Shown: piece after piece, positions 1-10,123 of the stretch
Layout of the letters: every line of letters begins with the position of its first letter
How positions within the stretch are numbered: position 1 is the stretch's first letter
Assembly (NCBI RefSeq): GCF_000018205.1
Contig: NC_009881.1
Coordinates: forward strand, 62,001 to 126,000
Length of the DNA stretch: 64,000 bases
Source of the DNA: Rickettsia akari str. Hartford
GTDB lineage: Bacteria > Pseudomonadota > Alphaproteobacteria > Rickettsiales > Rickettsiaceae
Direction: 5' to 3'
Notes under the pieces: generated by a model
Told to the model about the DNA's origin: nothing
The model's input: only the letters and a program-made list of their open reading frames with translations
Databases searched by the model: none
Translations under genes and position numbers: made by a program

Positions 1-74
1 AATTATTGATAAAAATAAAATGCTTAGTCATAATAAAAAAGATTTATATTTATAATAATAATGATAGGTAAAAT

Positions 75-1241
75 ATGCAATATTTAATGGATCTATATCA
101 TACCGCAAGTACTGAGTTAGTATTATTGTTTGTTATGTTAGTATCTCTTATACCGGTGATATTTCTAATTAAAAGATTAATTTTTATCCCTGTACAAAAT
201 TATTTAACTAGACATCATGATTATAAGTATGAAAGGATACTAAAAAAATATCCTATATTTCGTTATTTATTACATACTTTATTAGCACTTTACTTTGTAG
301 GTTGGGGAAATATTTTCCATATTACTTCTTTTAAAGCACATGTATTACTTGGAATCAAAGATATTATAGTAATCTTATATACTAGTATATCAGTGACGAT
401 GTTATTATTAACGCTTATAGATGCTTTTGCAGATCTGTATCACGATAGGATCAAAGTTGTTGCAAAAAATGCACCGCTTAGCTTATATTTTCAAATATTG
501 AAAATTATTGTTGTAGTTATTGCAGTAATGGTAACTATTTCATATATGTTAAATATTTCGCTTAGTACATTCTTAACAAGTTTAGGTGCAGCCGCAGCTC
601 TTTTAACATTTGTTTTCAAAGATACCGTTTTAGGGTTACTTGCAAGTTTGCAATTAACTACTCAAGAAATTATTAATATTGGAGACTGGGTACGTATAGG
701 AAAAATTGAGGGAACAGTTGAAAAAATTACTATTTCCGTAGTAACAATTAGGAATTTTGATCAATCTATTTCTACAGTTCCTACTTACAGCATTTTAAAT
801 TCTAATGTAACTAATTATAGAGGAATTAGTGAATCAGGAGCACGAAGGGTAAAGAGAGTATTTAATATTAATATGGCAACTATTAACTTCTGTGATGCGA
901 CTATTTTAAAAGAACTAAAAAAATCTCCTCATATATCAAAGGATGTAATAGATAAAATCACTATTGATAAAGAACAGAAAGATTTAACAAACATTAAGCT
1001 GTTCAAATTATATATTCAGGAATATCTAAAAAATAATCCGGCAGTTTATACTGAAGGATTTACTTTTTTAGTAAGACAACTTGAACCTACAATTACCGGG
1101 TTGCCTATAGAAATATATATATTCATTAAAGAAGTGAATTTAGTAGGTTATGAAAATATACAAGACAATATTTCTGAACATTTAATTTCTATACTTCCTG
1201 AATTTAAATTAAAAATATTTCAGAATATAGGAGTGGTATAA
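75..1241 (+). CDS. MscS-family mechanosensitive channel, YbdG-like
   Basis: Inner-membrane channel that would open under membrane tension and release solutes on osmotic down-shock. The 388-residue protein has about five hydrophobic segments before the pore helix (about 10-30, 60-85, 90-115, 135-160, 165-185). The pore region is Gly/Ala-rich (SLGAAAALLTFVFKDTVLG, about 170-190) and is followed by the beta domain with GDWVRIG. The long N-terminus and the stretch TVPTYSILNSNVTNYRG resemble E. coli YbdG (the MscM type) more than the short MscS. An AGG-like site precedes the ATG. A long hairpin follows the stop. The family call is firm; the YbdG subfamily rests on motif recall. Confidence 0.88.
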   Translation: MQYLMDLYHTASTELVLLFVMLVSLIPVIFLIKRLIFIPVQNYLTRHHDYKYERILKKYPIFRYLLHTLLALYFVGWGNIFHITSFKAHVLLGIKDIIVILYTSISVTMLLLTLIDAFADLYHDRIKVVAKNAPLSLYFQILKIIVVVIAVMVTISYMLNISLSTFLTSLGAAAALLTFVFKDTVLGLLASLQLTTQEIINIGDWVRIGKIEGTVEKITISVVTIRNFDQSISTVPTYSILNSNVTNYRGISESGARRVKRVFNINMATINFCDATILKELKKSPHISKDVIDKITIDKEQKDLTNIKLFKLYIQEYLKNNPAVYTEGFTFLVRQLEPTITGLPIEIYIFIKEVNLVGYENIQDNISEHLISILPEFKLKIFQNIGVV

Positions 1242-1260
1242 TATCCCTGAAGTTAAATTT

Positions 1261-1296
1261 GTATACAAGATGGAAGCCGCACTTCATCTTGTATAT
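1261..1296. terminator. Inverted repeat after the MscS gene
   Basis: The arm TATACAAGATG (1262-1272) pairs with CATCTTGTATA (1285-1295), and AAG/CTT extend the stem inward with one bulged G. It lies 20 bp after the channel gene stop and 75 bp before yidC. No clear T-run follows, so it may be a weak terminator or an RNA-stability hairpin. Confidence 0.4.
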
Positions 1297-1369
1297 ATAC
1301 TACTTGATTATTTTCTCTAAATGCTTTAGAACTTAAGGCTTTAAAAATATGAAAATTTAAGACCTAGGA

Positions 1370-3052
1370 ATGAATAATAATATCATTAATTTAATAGCCG
1401 CTATTGTACTGTCTTTAAGTATAATTTTCGGTTGGCAGTATTTTGTTATAAAACCTGAACAAAAAAAACAGCAACAGCAAATAGCAGTGCAGAAAGCAGC
1501 AAATTTAAAGAAACAACAGTTAAAAGCTTTGGTAGAGCCTGCAACTGATATTGTTGTGCAAGAAGAAAGTCAAGTACAGCGTATTAAAATAGAATCTGAA
1601 TCACTCACCGGTTCTATTTCACTCAAAGGACTTAGATTTGATGATTTGATATTAAAAAAATATAAGCAAGATTTATCTAAAAATAGCTCTGATGTTGTAT
1701 TATTTTCACCTACTAATACAGAGCATTCTTATTTTGCCGAAATTGGATTAGTTAGTAATTTATCTAGTGTAAAACTTCCTAATAACGATACAATATGGAG
1801 TAGTGACGGTGAAATATTAAGTCCTGAAAAACCCGTTAATTTATTTTGGGTCAATGAAGACGGAGTTAAGTTTTTAGTTACTATTACCGTTGATAAAAAC
1901 TATTTATTTACTATAGAACAAACCATAGTTAATAATAGCGATAAAGAGCTTCCAATTCAATCATATGGCTTAATAAATCGTAAATATACTGCCGTAGAAA
2001 AAGCCGTAAATATACTACATCAAGGACCTATCGGTTGTATAGACGAGAATCTTAAAGAATATTCGTATGATGATATTAAAGATAAGAAAAGCGAAAAATT
2101 TGCAGCAAGCAAAGTTGACTGGATAGGCATTACTGATAAATATTGGCTATCTGCTTTAATTCCCGATAAATCAAGTAATTATAGCTCAAATTTTAATTAC
2201 GCTGTTAAACAAGGTATTGAAAAATATCAGGTAGATTTTATTTCACCGGTGCAAATAATAAAACCCGGTGAAAATTTTGCCATTAAAAGCAGAATTTTTG
2301 CCGGAGCAAAAAAAGTAGACTTACTGGATCAATATGAAAAACAATATGATATTAAATTATTTGATAGAGCTATTGATTTCGGTTGGTTTTATATAATTAC
2401 TAAGCCGGTCTTCTACGCCATGAATTTTTTCTATGGCTATGTCGGTAATTTCGGTGTGAGTATATTAATTGTTACGGTCATAATTAAGCTCTTAATGTTT
2501 ACTTTAGCCAATAAATCTTATCGTTCGATGAAAAAAATAAAAAATTTACAACCGGAAATCGATAGGATAAAAAATTTATACAGTGATGATAAAGCACGTT
2601 TAAATCAAGAAATTATGGCTTTATATAAAAAAGAAAAAGTAAATCCGGTAGCGGGTTGTTTGCCTATACTTGTTCAAATTCCGGTATTTTTCTCTATCTA
2701 TAAAGTATTATATGTAACTATTGAAATGCGGCAAGCACAGTTCTATGGTTGGATTAAAGATTTATCCGCACCTGACCCTACTACTATTTTTAATTTATTC
2801 GGCTTATTACCGTTTTCACCACCGTCATTTTTAATGATTGGAGCATGGCCTATTTTAATGGCTATTACTATGTTCTTACAGCAAAAAATGAGTCCTGAAC
2901 CTGCGGATCCGATGCAAGCTCAAGTAATGAAATTTATGCCGCTAATTTTTTTATTTATGTTTAGTAGTTTTCCTGTTGGGCTTTTAATATACTGGTCTTG
3001 GAATAATATTCTATCCATAATTCAACAATATTATATTAATAAATTTAATTAA
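1370..3052 (+). CDS. yidC: Membrane protein insertase YidC
   Basis: Inserts and folds inner-membrane proteins, alone or with SecYEG. The 560 residues match the Gram-negative type: an N-terminal anchor (about 5-25), a large periplasmic P1 domain (about 60-330), and the conserved five-helix core from about 350. The core carries [20 protein letters not shown] and a proline-rich loop with the hydrophobic C-terminal helices. The short basic tail (YYINKFN) lacks the long C-terminal extension found in some bacteria. The stop TAA shares its last A with the ATG of pgsA, so the two are translationally coupled. SecG and SecB elsewhere in the window act in the same export route. Confidence 0.97.
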   Translation: MNNNIINLIAAIVLSLSIIFGWQYFVIKPEQKKQQQQIAVQKAANLKKQQLKALVEPATDIVVQEESQVQRIKIESESLTGSISLKGLRFDDLILKKYKQDLSKNSSDVVLFSPTNTEHSYFAEIGLVSNLSSVKLPNNDTIWSSDGEILSPEKPVNLFWVNEDGVKFLVTITVDKNYLFTIEQTIVNNSDKELPIQSYGLINRKYTAVEKAVNILHQGPIGCIDENLKEYSYDDIKDKKSEKFAASKVDWIGITDKYWLSALIPDKSSNYSSNFNYAVKQGIEKYQVDFISPVQIIKPGENFAIKSRIFAGAKKVDLLDQYEKQYDIKLFDRAIDFGWFYIITKPVFYAMNFFYGYVGNFGVSILIVTVIIKLLMFTLANKSYRSMKKIKNLQPEIDRIKNLYSDDKARLNQEIMALYKKEKVNPVAGCLPILVQIPVFFSIYKVLYVTIEMRQAQFYGWIKDLSAPDPTTIFNLFGLLPFSPPSFLMIGAWPILMAITMFLQQKMSPEPADPMQAQVMKFMPLIFLFMFSSFPVGLLIYWSWNNILSIIQQYYINKFN

Positions 3053-3597
3053 TGAGAATAGATAAAAATTTACCTAATTATCTAACTATTGCTCGAATAA
3101 TGGTAATTCCGGTTATTATACTGGCATTTTATATAAATAATTCACTTGCACGTAAAATTGGAGCATTATTATTTGTTTTAGCTAGTATTACGGATTTTTT
3201 TGACGGTTATATTGCAAGAAAATATAATTTAGTTACGAGTTTTGGCAAGATGTTTGATCCTATAGCAGATAAGATACTAGTGGGTTGCGTTATTATAATG
3301 CTACTAAAAAAAGGTAACATAGATGAGATACCTTGTCTATTAATTTTAGCACGAGAATTTTTAGTTAGCGGTCTTCGGGAATTTTTAGCTTTGGTAAAGG
3401 TGAGTGTGCCTGTATCGAGACTCGCTAAGGTAAAAACGTTTTTACAAATGTTTGCTTTATCGATATTGATACTAGGATCCAAAGGTGCAGGCATTATTTA
3501 TTTAGATATAGTAGGGGAAATAATTTTATGGATTGCCGCTTTTTTAACAATCATTACAGGTTATTCTTATTTTAAAGCATGTAAGAAATATTTTTAA
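3052..3597 (+). CDS. pgsA: CDP-diacylglycerol-glycerol-3-phosphate 3-phosphatidyltransferase
   Basis: Makes phosphatidylglycerophosphate from CDP-diacylglycerol and glycerol-3-phosphate, the committed step to phosphatidylglycerol and cardiolipin, in the inner membrane. The CDP-alcohol phosphotransferase signature D-G-x2-A-R-x8-G-x3-D-x3-D is complete: D51, G52, A55, R56, G65, D69, D73. Four to five hydrophobic segments surround it, and 181 residues is normal for PgsA. It overlaps yidC by one base (TAATG). Its substrate glycerol-3-phosphate could be supplied by the GlpT transporter encoded at 8.8 kb; that link is inference. Confidence 0.95.
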   Translation: MRIDKNLPNYLTIARIMVIPVIILAFYINNSLARKIGALLFVLASITDFFDGYIARKYNLVTSFGKMFDPIADKILVGCVIIMLLKKGNIDEIPCLLILAREFLVSGLREFLALVKVSVPVSRLAKVKTFLQMFALSILILGSKGAGIIYLDIVGEIILWIAAFLTIITGYSYFKACKKYF

Positions 3598-3611
3598 CAT
3601 AGGAGACTTTT

Positions 3612-4172
3612 ATGATATATGTAAAATATACAATTTTAGTGTTTATTATGGTGTTTAGTGTAAATCTTTACGCTACTCACAATGATATAATTGCCAATAA
3701 GAAAATTGTAAAGGTAGAAGTAAGTAATGAACATTTAAAAACATTAAATGAAGCTTCGACTCTTTTAATTAGTTGTGTAGATTTTAGATTAATAGATGAA
3801 ACAGATAAATTAATGAAGCAATTAGGGTTAGAAGATAATTTTGATAAAGTATCACTGCCCGGTGCATCGCTTGCCCTCGTTAATGACAAATATACTTATT
3901 GGGGGAAAACAATAGAAGATACTATCGAGATTTTACAAGAATTACATAACATCAAACAAGTTGTTTTTCTTGATCATCGCGAATGTGGAGCTTACAAAAT
4001 ACTTATAGGTCAGGAACAGCTAAATACCAAGGAAAGAGAAACGGCAGCCCATGCAGAAATTTTAAACAAAGCACGTGATATAATAAAAGAAAAATTCCCC
4101 CAATTAAAAGTTTATACTTTTCTGATGGATCTTGATGGTGTAGTAGAGCAGATTTATGAAATACCTAGCTAA
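3612..4172 (+). CDS. Secreted beta-carbonic-anhydrase-like protein
   Basis: The 186-residue protein has an N-terminal Sec signal peptide (about 1-21, ending near LYA) and a core resembling beta-class carbonic anhydrases. The zinc ligand pattern C-x-D-x-R is present as C55-V-D57-F-R59, and H-x-x-C as H122-R-E-C125. It is shorter than ordinary beta-carbonic anhydrases (about 200-230 residues), so it may be a minimal or non-catalytic member of the fold. It starts 14 bp after pgsA with an AGGAGA ribosome site, so it may be the third gene of the yidC-pgsA operon. The zinc-site call is direct; enzymatic activity is inference. Confidence 0.7.
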   Translation: MIYVKYTILVFIMVFSVNLYATHNDIIANKKIVKVEVSNEHLKTLNEASTLLISCVDFRLIDETDKLMKQLGLEDNFDKVSLPGASLALVNDKYTYWGKTIEDTIEILQELHNIKQVVFLDHRECGAYKILIGQEQLNTKERETAAHAEILNKARDIIKEKFPQLKVYTFLMDLDGVVEQIYEIPS

Positions 4173-4175
4173 AAG

Positions 4176-4435
4176 TGGCGTTGTTGTATGGCTCTTATGT
4201 CATTACTGCGACAGCAGGAATCTAGGCTTCATAACCGTTACCATGTGGCTTGACTATAGTACCGGATAGTTTAAAAAAAAACTCTCGATGTTATGCCCGT
4301 GAAAGCGTGGATCCAGGCTAAGAAATCTTAAGTTTAAAGATTTTTTATTATATTATTTTTTTCAAGGTAAAATTTTTAAAAAGCTTTAAAGTACTGGACT
4401 CCCGATGTTGCAGGCGCGACATAGGAACAGGTTTT
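4176..4435. repeat. Degraded Rickettsia palindromic element cluster
   Basis: Non-coding stretch with worn forms of two palindromic repeat types seen many times in the window: a Cys-rich-looking 'gtcattactgcgacagcaggaa' type and a 'gtggcttgac' type. AT-rich fill lies between the arms. No gene is seen on + in this stretch. Confidence 0.55.
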
Positions 4436-4475
4436 CTCTACCAATACCATACATCTACAAGTTCAGAAAAAGATT

Positions 4476-4859
4476 TTATTTTGTATCGCTATCCTTATTG
4501 TTATTAGAATCATCAGTATTATTTTTTGGTTCGTCTTCTGCCGTTAGTTTAGAAATAGATAGTTTTTGTTTATATTTTTGTTGCACTGCTAAAAAATTTT
4601 GAGCCTCTTTGGAAAGGCTCTTATATAGTTCACGTTTCTTCTTATTAATAGCAACTATTTCTACTCTATATTTTTGTATTTCTTCCCGTACTTCCGGTTT
4701 TATAGTACCGGCATAAGCAGAAAAATCATCTATAATTTTTTGTGTTGTAGCGTCGTTGCTTTTTGTTGCATCTTTTTTTGAGCCGTTGGACGTTGTACTA
4801 TTGGCAAAGCAGCTTGTACTAAGTAAAATAGCTATTCCAAATATTATTTTTTTTATCAT
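4476..4859 (-). CDS. Small secreted hypothetical protein
   Basis: Not recognised as a named family. The 127-residue protein has a good Sec signal peptide (about 1-19, [17 protein letters not shown]), a Ser/Thr/Asn/Lys-rich stretch (20-45), a helical, probably coiled-coil middle (about 45-105) and a very polar Asp/Asn/Lys tail. Cys17 sits near the cleavage site, but the residues before it (STS) do not make a good lipobox, so a soluble periplasmic or secreted protein is more likely than a lipoprotein. It is flanked by palindromic repeats on both sides and stands alone on the minus strand. Confidence 0.6.
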   Translation of the reverse strand: MIKKIIFGIAILLSTSCFANSTTSNGSKKDATKSNDATTQKIIDDFSAYAGTIKPEVREEIQKYRVEIVAINKKKRELYKSLSKEAQNFLAVQQKYKQKLSISKLTAEDEPKNNTDDSNNNKDSDTK

Positions 4860-4956
4860 ATAAACCTTAAGCCTTATTCTTAATAAGTGGTATTGTTGTG
4901 TGGATATCTATGTCACTCCCACAAGGCATTGTTGCATAGACTGGTAAAACCTACTG

Positions 4957-5055
4957 TGTCACACCGTGGCTTGCTAACCAGGTCCATAAAAACAATAAAA
5001 ATACTAATAATTTTAGTATTTTTAACTGGATCCCGTGGTCAAACCACGGGATGAC
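4957..5055. repeat. Rickettsia palindromic element, 'CCGTGG' type
   Basis: Starts TGTCACACCGTGGCTTG and ends with the near inverse CAAACCACGGGATGAC, around an AT-rich centre that is itself palindromic (AATACTAATAATTTTAGTATT). Copies of this type occur near 6.0, 22.5, 31.8, 38.4, 52.4 and 57.9 kb. The repeat neighbourhood extends to about 5158. Confidence 0.8.
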
Positions 5056-5283
5056 GGAGGTAAAACTGATCCACGCAAGAACACCTTTCCGCTTTCGCGG
5101 AAATAACATAAGAACCACGCCTATGCTTGTATGCAATGATGACTACGGTATCTACGCGAAAACTTCTTAATAAGTAAACCATTTTTAAGTCTAACAGTCA
5201 ATGAAAAGATATAATAGAAATTATTTGTATTTTGTTGTTTGGTGAGTATAACTATACTAATAGTTGAGAATAAATATAAAGTT

Positions 5284-5760
5284 ATGAAAAATATATAATA
5301 TTATAAATCATGCTCAAGAGTTTTACGATAGAACGATTAATGCAGATTTATCCGGTAATTATAAAGTATTGACTAGCTATTTAGCTAAAAAAGCCCATAT
5401 TTTAGATGCCGGTTACGGAGTCGGTCGTGATACAAAGTATTTTTTAGGTCAAGGTTATCAAGTGAGCGCTTTTGATGGCTCAAGTGAAATTGTTAAATTA
5501 GCCACGAAAGAAACCGGAATAGATGTACTGCACTCAACTTTTCAGGATATCGATTTTAAGGAGTCGTTTGGTGTGGTTTGGGCTCAAGCAACTCTCTTGC
5601 ATAGATCTTATAATGAAACAATCAATGTGTATAAAAAATTTACGCTGAATTAAAGTTGGAATGGATTTTTTATGCTTCTTACGGGTACGGTTCTGATATT
5701 ATATGCAAACTGATGGTCGTGATGTTTATAATATGAATAAAGATACAATAAAACTGTAAA
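5284..5760 (+). pseudogene. Broken class I SAM-dependent methyltransferase
   Basis: Opens with ATGAAAAATATA, then a frameshift leads into a frame reading NIINHAQEFYDRTINADLS and a Rossmann motif I (ILDAGYGVGRDTKYF) near 5400-5440. A further acidic motif (AFDGSSE) and a motif IV-like segment follow. The frame breaks at 5651-5653, yet the next frame continues sensibly (AELKLEWIFYASYGYGSDI). A third frame then gives TDGRDVYNMNKDTIKL. At least three frameshifts show this is a dead gene. Methyltransferase ancestry is well supported by motif I; the substrate is unknown. It is assigned + strand because all fragments follow in order. Confidence 0.7.
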
Positions 5761-5769
5761 AGACCTTAT

Positions 5770-5960
5770 AGCTTGTAGATTACATGTGAAGCCTTAGATG
5801 CAAAGCGGCAATTAACCTAGACGGTGCCGGTTCTGCTACATTCTTTATGGACAGAAAAATTATAAATAATGTTACAGGAAATGAGTATGAAGCTTTAGGT
5901 GAACTACAATACGTCCCGTATCTGATGCAATAGTTATTATACTAAATTAATATGGACTAA
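5770..5960 (+). pseudogene. C-terminal fragment of a phosphodiester glycosidase-like (NAGPA/DUF2233) gene
   Basis: One frame reads KAAINLDGAGSATFFMDRK. It resembles the C-terminal signature of the phosphodiester glycosidase family, normally like NLDGGGSTTM. The frame ends shortly after with a frameshift near the end (VRPVSDAIVI in the next frame). No N-terminal portion is found, so this is a relic. The family call is from memory of one motif. Confidence 0.45.
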
Positions 5961-6030
5961 ATTTATGTTGCCTTAGCATGGAATGATATAATTCCTGCTA
6001 GGCATTGCCAGCGTGGATCAAGTTTACCGC

Positions 6031-6133
6031 TGTCATCCCGTGGCTTGACCACTGGATCTAGTTAAAAATACTAAAATTATTAGTATTTTTATTATTTTTA
6101 TGGACCATGTGGTCAAGCGAACTAGGTGACACA
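6031..6133. repeat. Rickettsia palindromic element, 'CCGTGG' type
   Basis: TGTCATCCCGTGGCTTGAC at the left, TGGTCAAG and GGTGACA at the right, with the palindromic AT-rich core AATACTAAAATTATTAGTATT. Same family as the copy at 4957. Confidence 0.75.
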
Positions 6134-6175
6134 GTAGGTTTTACCGGTCCACGCAACAATACTTGCCTGCGAAGA

Positions 6176-6272
6176 AGGCCAGGAATCCAATAACTAAAAA
6201 TATAATTTTTATATTAAAAGCGCGCATAATTTTGTTTTTTTGAGATTCCCGTTTTTGCGGCAATGACATCGT
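6176..6272. repeat. Rickettsia palindromic element, 'GGGAATGAC' type
   Basis: Left arm GCGAAGAAGGCCAGGAATCC is worn; the right arm GATTCCCGTTTTTGCGG plus CAATGACAT is typical of the second repeat family, which recurs near 18.9, 19.4, 27.0, 34.2, 53.5, 54.7, 59.3 and 61.9 kb. Confidence 0.6.
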
Positions 6273-6371
6273 TTCATACAATAACGCAGCTTTTAGTGAG
6301 GCATGACATACTAAAATTTAGCTAGAATGATATTTGAAATTTGGATGAATCTAAGATTTTATATTTTCCTG

Positions 6372-7026
6372 CTACATAGCTTTTTTACGTTTTTCTAAAT
6401 ATTTTTCTTTTGTCATTATTTTTTCGGGAGCTACATAATCTAAAAATACTTTTCCGTTTAGATGATCGATTTCATGCTGGATAACTCTTGCTAAAAATCC
6501 TTCTGTGATGCCTTGGATTTGATGTCCATTTATATCATATGCGTGACAATGAATCTTTTTGAATCTTGCAACTGGACCTGTAGCATTTTCAACCGAAAAA
6601 AATCCTTCATAATCTTCATGTTTATCAATATCTACCTGTTTATATGATGGATTAATCCATATAGTTTTAGGCATTGTATCCTTAAGATCAGGACGTCATT
6701 TTTTTAACTCTTCATTTTCATTTACTGCAAATATTATTATATATTTTGAGATATCTATTTGCGGTGCAGCAAGCCTTGCACCATTTTCTTCTTGATAATA
6801 TTTGTTTCTAGATATAGATATATCGCGTAAATCTTCTGCAGATAAAGGGAAGTTTAACGTTTTTGCCTTTATTCTAATAGTTTTATCCTAAGAATTATTT
6901 AGAGTCTCTAAGTTTAAGGTTACATATTCCAGTAATGAAATATTTGTTTTCATTTTTCATATTACTTTTAGAACCTGTTATGCAAATTATAGCAGTTAAT
7001 AATAGAGTTATTTTTAATTTGGACAT
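6372..7026 (-). pseudogene. Peptide deformylase-like gene with signal peptide, broken
   Basis: The intact part (ATG at 6674) encodes 100 residues with deformylase motif II in altered form (YEGFFSV instead of EGCLS) and motif III HEIDH. Reading upstream on the minus strand shows the missing front: a signal peptide from an ATG at 7026 (MSKLKITLLLTAIICITG), then, after a frame change near 6885, a segment with motif I (GARLAAPQ). An in-frame TGA just before RPDLKDT separates the two halves. The ancestral protein was thus a secreted second deformylase homologue. The metal-binding Cys of motif II is replaced by Phe, so it had probably lost normal activity before breaking. Initiation at 6674 would give only a partial fold. 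Confidence 0.75.
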
Positions 7027-7163
7027 ATATTTTATTGTGATAATTTATAAATAGAAAATTATAGATAGAAATTAAAATCAAGTAAATAAATTATCATATT
7101 TCTTTTATACATCTCAGAGTTAGACATTTTATTTAATTTACTTTGAGAAAAAATCAATAAGGT

Positions 7164-7192
7164 TTGACTTCTCTAACATATTCTAGTATAGT
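7164..7192 (+). promoter_or_regulatory. Sigma-70 promoter of tlcA
   Basis: TTGACT (7164-7169), a 17-bp spacer and TATAGT (7187-7192), about 35 bp before the tlcA ATG. This is close to the sigma-70 consensus with ideal spacing. It was found by eye, so the transcription start is not known. Confidence 0.6.
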
Positions 7193-7226
7193 GCTTATTT
7201 TCAAAATAAATAGAAAAATTTAATTT

Positions 7227-8723
7227 ATGAGTACTCCTAAAAGTGACAATTGTCTCTCGGAACTAAGAAAGGTAATTTGGCCTATAGAACGATATGAAAA
7301 TAAGAAGTTTCTTCCTATGGCGTTTATGATGTTCTGTATTTTATTAAACTACTCAACGCTTCGTTCAATTAAAGATGGGTTTGTAGTAACGGATATAGGG
7401 GCGGAAGCAATAAGTTTCTTAAAAACATATATAGTACTACCTTCTGCCGTAGTCGCTATGGTAATTTATGTTAAGCTCTGCGATATTTTAAAGCAAGAAA
7501 ACGTATTTTATGTTATTGCTTCATTTTTCTTAGGGTATTTTGCGTTATTTGCTTTTGTGCTTTACCCTTATCCTGATTTAGTTCATCCTGATCCTGAAAC
7601 CATAGAATCTTTAAGTTTAGCTTACCCTAATTTTAAATGGTTTATAAGAATAGTTGGTCAATGGAGTTTTGCATCTTTTTATACTATGGCAGAGCTTTGG
7701 GGAACAATGATGCTTAGTTTATTATTTTGGCAGTTTGCTAACCAAATTACCAAAACCGATGAAGCTAAACGTTTTTACTCAATGTTTGGTTTACTTGCTA
7801 ATTTAGCATTGCCTGTAACATCAGTGATTATTGGATATTTCTTGCATGAAAAGACTCAAATAGTTGCAGAACATCTAAAATTTGTGCCTTTATTTGTTAT
7901 AATGATGACAAGTAGCTTGTTGGTAATATTAACATATAGATGGATGAATAAAAATGTTCTAACCGATCCTGGACTTTATGATCCGGCATTAGTAAAAGAA
8001 AAGAAAGCTAAAGCTAAAATGTCATTAATAGACAGTTTTAAAATGATCTTCACCTCTAAGTATGTAGGTTATATTGCGTTGTTACTTATTGCTTACGGTG
8101 TTTCAGTAAATTTAGTTGAAGGTGTTTGGAAATCCAAAGTAAAAGAATTGTATCCGACGAAAGAGGCGTATACTATATATATGGGTAAGTTCCAATTTTA
8201 TCAAGGTTGGGTTGCAATTGCTTTCATGCTTATAGGTAGTAATATTTTAAGAAAAGTATCATGGCTAACTGCAGCTATGATAACTCCATTAATGATGTTA
8301 ATTACCGGTGCAGCATTTTTTACATTTATCTTTTTTGATAGTGTTATTGCTATGCATTTAACAGGTATTCTTGCTTCAGGTCCTTTAGCACTTGCTGTTA
8401 TGATTGGTATGATTCAAAATGTTTTAAGTAAAGGTGTAAAATATTCCTTATTTGATGCCACTAAAAACATGGCATATATCCCGCTTGATAAGGATTTACG
8501 AGTAAAAGGGCAAGCTGCTGTTGAAGTTATCGGAGGAAGATTCGGTAAATCAGGCGGTGCTATTATTCAATCTACATTCTTTATTTTATTTCCTGCATTT
8601 GGTTTTGTAGAGGCGACTCCTTATTTTGCTTCTATATTCTTTGTAATAGTAATATTATGGATATATGCTGTTAAAGGTTTAAATAAAGAGTATCAAGTTT
8701 TGGTAAATAAAACTGAAAAATAG
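7227..8723 (+). CDS. tlcA: ADP,ATP carrier protein 1 (ATP/ADP translocase)
   Basis: Exchanges host cytosolic ATP for bacterial ADP across the inner membrane: the energy-parasitism protein of Rickettsia and Chlamydia. The 498 residues equal the length of R. prowazekii Tlc1, and the sequence is recognisable along its whole length (N-terminus [20 protein letters not shown]-terminus [12 protein letters not shown]). About 12 hydrophobic segments are visible. Rickettsia carry five Tlc paralogues; only Tlc1 is the classical ATP/ADP exchanger, others move different nucleotides. Followed by a terminator-like hairpin and then glpT, giving a pair of host-metabolite transporters. Confidence 0.97.
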   Translation: MSTPKSDNCLSELRKVIWPIERYENKKFLPMAFMMFCILLNYSTLRSIKDGFVVTDIGAEAISFLKTYIVLPSAVVAMVIYVKLCDILKQENVFYVIASFFLGYFALFAFVLYPYPDLVHPDPETIESLSLAYPNFKWFIRIVGQWSFASFYTMAELWGTMMLSLLFWQFANQITKTDEAKRFYSMFGLLANLALPVTSVIIGYFLHEKTQIVAEHLKFVPLFVIMMTSSLLVILTYRWMNKNVLTDPGLYDPALVKEKKAKAKMSLIDSFKMIFTSKYVGYIALLLIAYGVSVNLVEGVWKSKVKELYPTKEAYTIYMGKFQFYQGWVAIAFMLIGSNILRKVSWLTAAMITPLMMLITGAAFFTFIFFDSVIAMHLTGILASGPLALAVMIGMIQNVLSKGVKYSLFDATKNMAYIPLDKDLRVKGQAAVEVIGGRFGKSGGAIIQSTFFILFPAFGFVEATPYFASIFFVIVILWIYAVKGLNKEYQVLVNKTEK

Positions 8724-8749
8724 AATGTGTTAAAATTTAATATTATAAC

Positions 8750-8786
8750 AAAAGTAAGCTGCTCGACTCTGAAACTTGCTTTTTTT
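8750..8786 (+). terminator. Rho-independent terminator after tlcA
   Basis: AAAGTAAG (8751-8758) pairs with CTTGCTTT, with one G-U pair, followed by a run of seven T (8780-8786). It sits between the tlcA stop (8723) and the glpT start (8807), so most tlcA transcripts probably end here. Confidence 0.55.
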
Positions 8787-8806
8787 ATAGTCGTGGAGTT
8801 TATAAT

Positions 8807-10096
8807 ATGACAGATACAAAACCCAAAATTAAAACTCCAAGATCGCCATATGTAAAAAAATATAATAGTTGGCGAGTAAGGATTTTATATTCTATTATTA
8901 TAGGTTATGCGACTTTTTATTTGTGTCGTCAGAATTTTAATATAGCAACTCCTGCTATAAGAGAATATTTTGGGGTTACTAAAACGCAAATTGGTTGGAT
9001 ATTAACTGCTTCATCTATTATGTATGGAGTGAGTAAAGCTTGTAATGGGTTTATTAGCGACAAAGTTAATGCTCGGATATTTATGGTTTTGGGTCTTTTA
9101 GTTGTCGGAATCATTACTATTCTAATAGGTTTTTCATATTCTTTGTGGTTTATAGGAATTTTATGGATATCCAGTAACTGGTTTCAATCGATGGGGTGGC
9201 CCCCTGCAACAAAAATGCTTACTCACTGGTTTGCTTCAAAAGAACTTGGCACTAAATGGGCTATGGGTACAACCTCTAATCAAATAGGTGGTGCCATTGC
9301 TATGATAAGCTGCGGTTATTTAATCGATAAATTTGATTGGAGAGCTGCTTTTTTCGTTCCTGGTGTAGTCGCTTGTGTAGTATCGCTTTTTTTATATAAT
9401 AGGCTTCGTAATTCCCCAAAAGAAGTAGGTTTATCTACCGTAGAGGAATATAAAGAATATCCGCCTGAATCTATAGGAGATTATGAGAAGCTATTAACTC
9501 CACAATTACTTAGAATGGTCTTTTGTAATAGGCTAATATGGTATGTTTGTTTAGCAAATATGTTTGTTTATATAATACGTTCCGGAGTAATTTATTGGGC
9601 TCCAACATTTTTAAAAGATTTACGTAATATAAGCCTTGCAAATGCAGGATTACAAATTGGTTTATATGAAATGATAGGTATTCCCGGGGCGTTGATAGCT
9701 GGCTTTTTATCGGATAAATTATTTCAAGGACGTCGCGGTCCTATTGGAGCGATATGTATGGTATTGCTTAGCTTATTGTTAGTCTTGTTTTGGACAATTC
9801 CTATTCAAAGTGAATTATTAAGTATAGTAATTCTATCTTTAATAGGCTTTTTTGTTGCAGGACCTCAGCTCCTTGTAGGTATAGCAGCTGCTGATTTCAG
9901 TACTCGTCAAGCTGTCGGTACGGCTAATGGATTATCAGGGTTATTTGGTTATTTAGGAGCCTCTATTGCAGGAATCGGCGTAGGATGGATTAGCGATCAT
10001 TATGGTTGGAATGGAGTATTTATATTTTTCAGTATTTCTGCTCTTTTAGGAGGAGGGTTGTTTGCTTTAACATGGAATCGTTCAGCTAAAAAATAA
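8807..10096 (+). CDS. glpT: Glycerol-3-phosphate transporter
   Basis: Organophosphate:phosphate antiporter-type MFS permease that imports glycerol-3-phosphate from the host for phospholipid synthesis. The 429 residues have 12 hydrophobic segments in two halves. The MFS-OPA features visible include YATFYLCRQNFNIATP in helix 1 and the stretch WFQSMGWPPATKMLTHWF, typical of GlpT/UhpT. Its R. prowazekii homologue lies next to tlc1 as here. It is preceded by a GTGGAG ribosome site and followed 27 bp later by ndk. The product supplies PgsA and other phospholipid enzymes. Confidence 0.93.
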   Translation: MTDTKPKIKTPRSPYVKKYNSWRVRILYSIIIGYATFYLCRQNFNIATPAIREYFGVTKTQIGWILTASSIMYGVSKACNGFISDKVNARIFMVLGLLVVGIITILIGFSYSLWFIGILWISSNWFQSMGWPPATKMLTHWFASKELGTKWAMGTTSNQIGGAIAMISCGYLIDKFDWRAAFFVPGVVACVVSLFLYNRLRNSPKEVGLSTVEEYKEYPPESIGDYEKLLTPQLLRMVFCNRLIWYVCLANMFVYIIRSGVIYWAPTFLKDLRNISLANAGLQIGLYEMIGIPGALIAGFLSDKLFQGRRGPIGAICMVLLSLLLVLFWTIPIQSELLSIVILSLIGFFVAGPQLLVGIAAADFSTRQAVGTANGLSGLFGYLGASIAGIGVGWISDHYGWNGVFIFFSISALLGGGLFALTWNRSAKK

Positions 10097-10123
10097 ATTT
10101 AATCATTATATAAAGGTTACAAA

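Noticed and set aside
4951..5136. Minus-strand frame across the palindromic element
   Set aside because: The whole frame lies in repeat arms and flanks; similar frames arise in other copies of the element.
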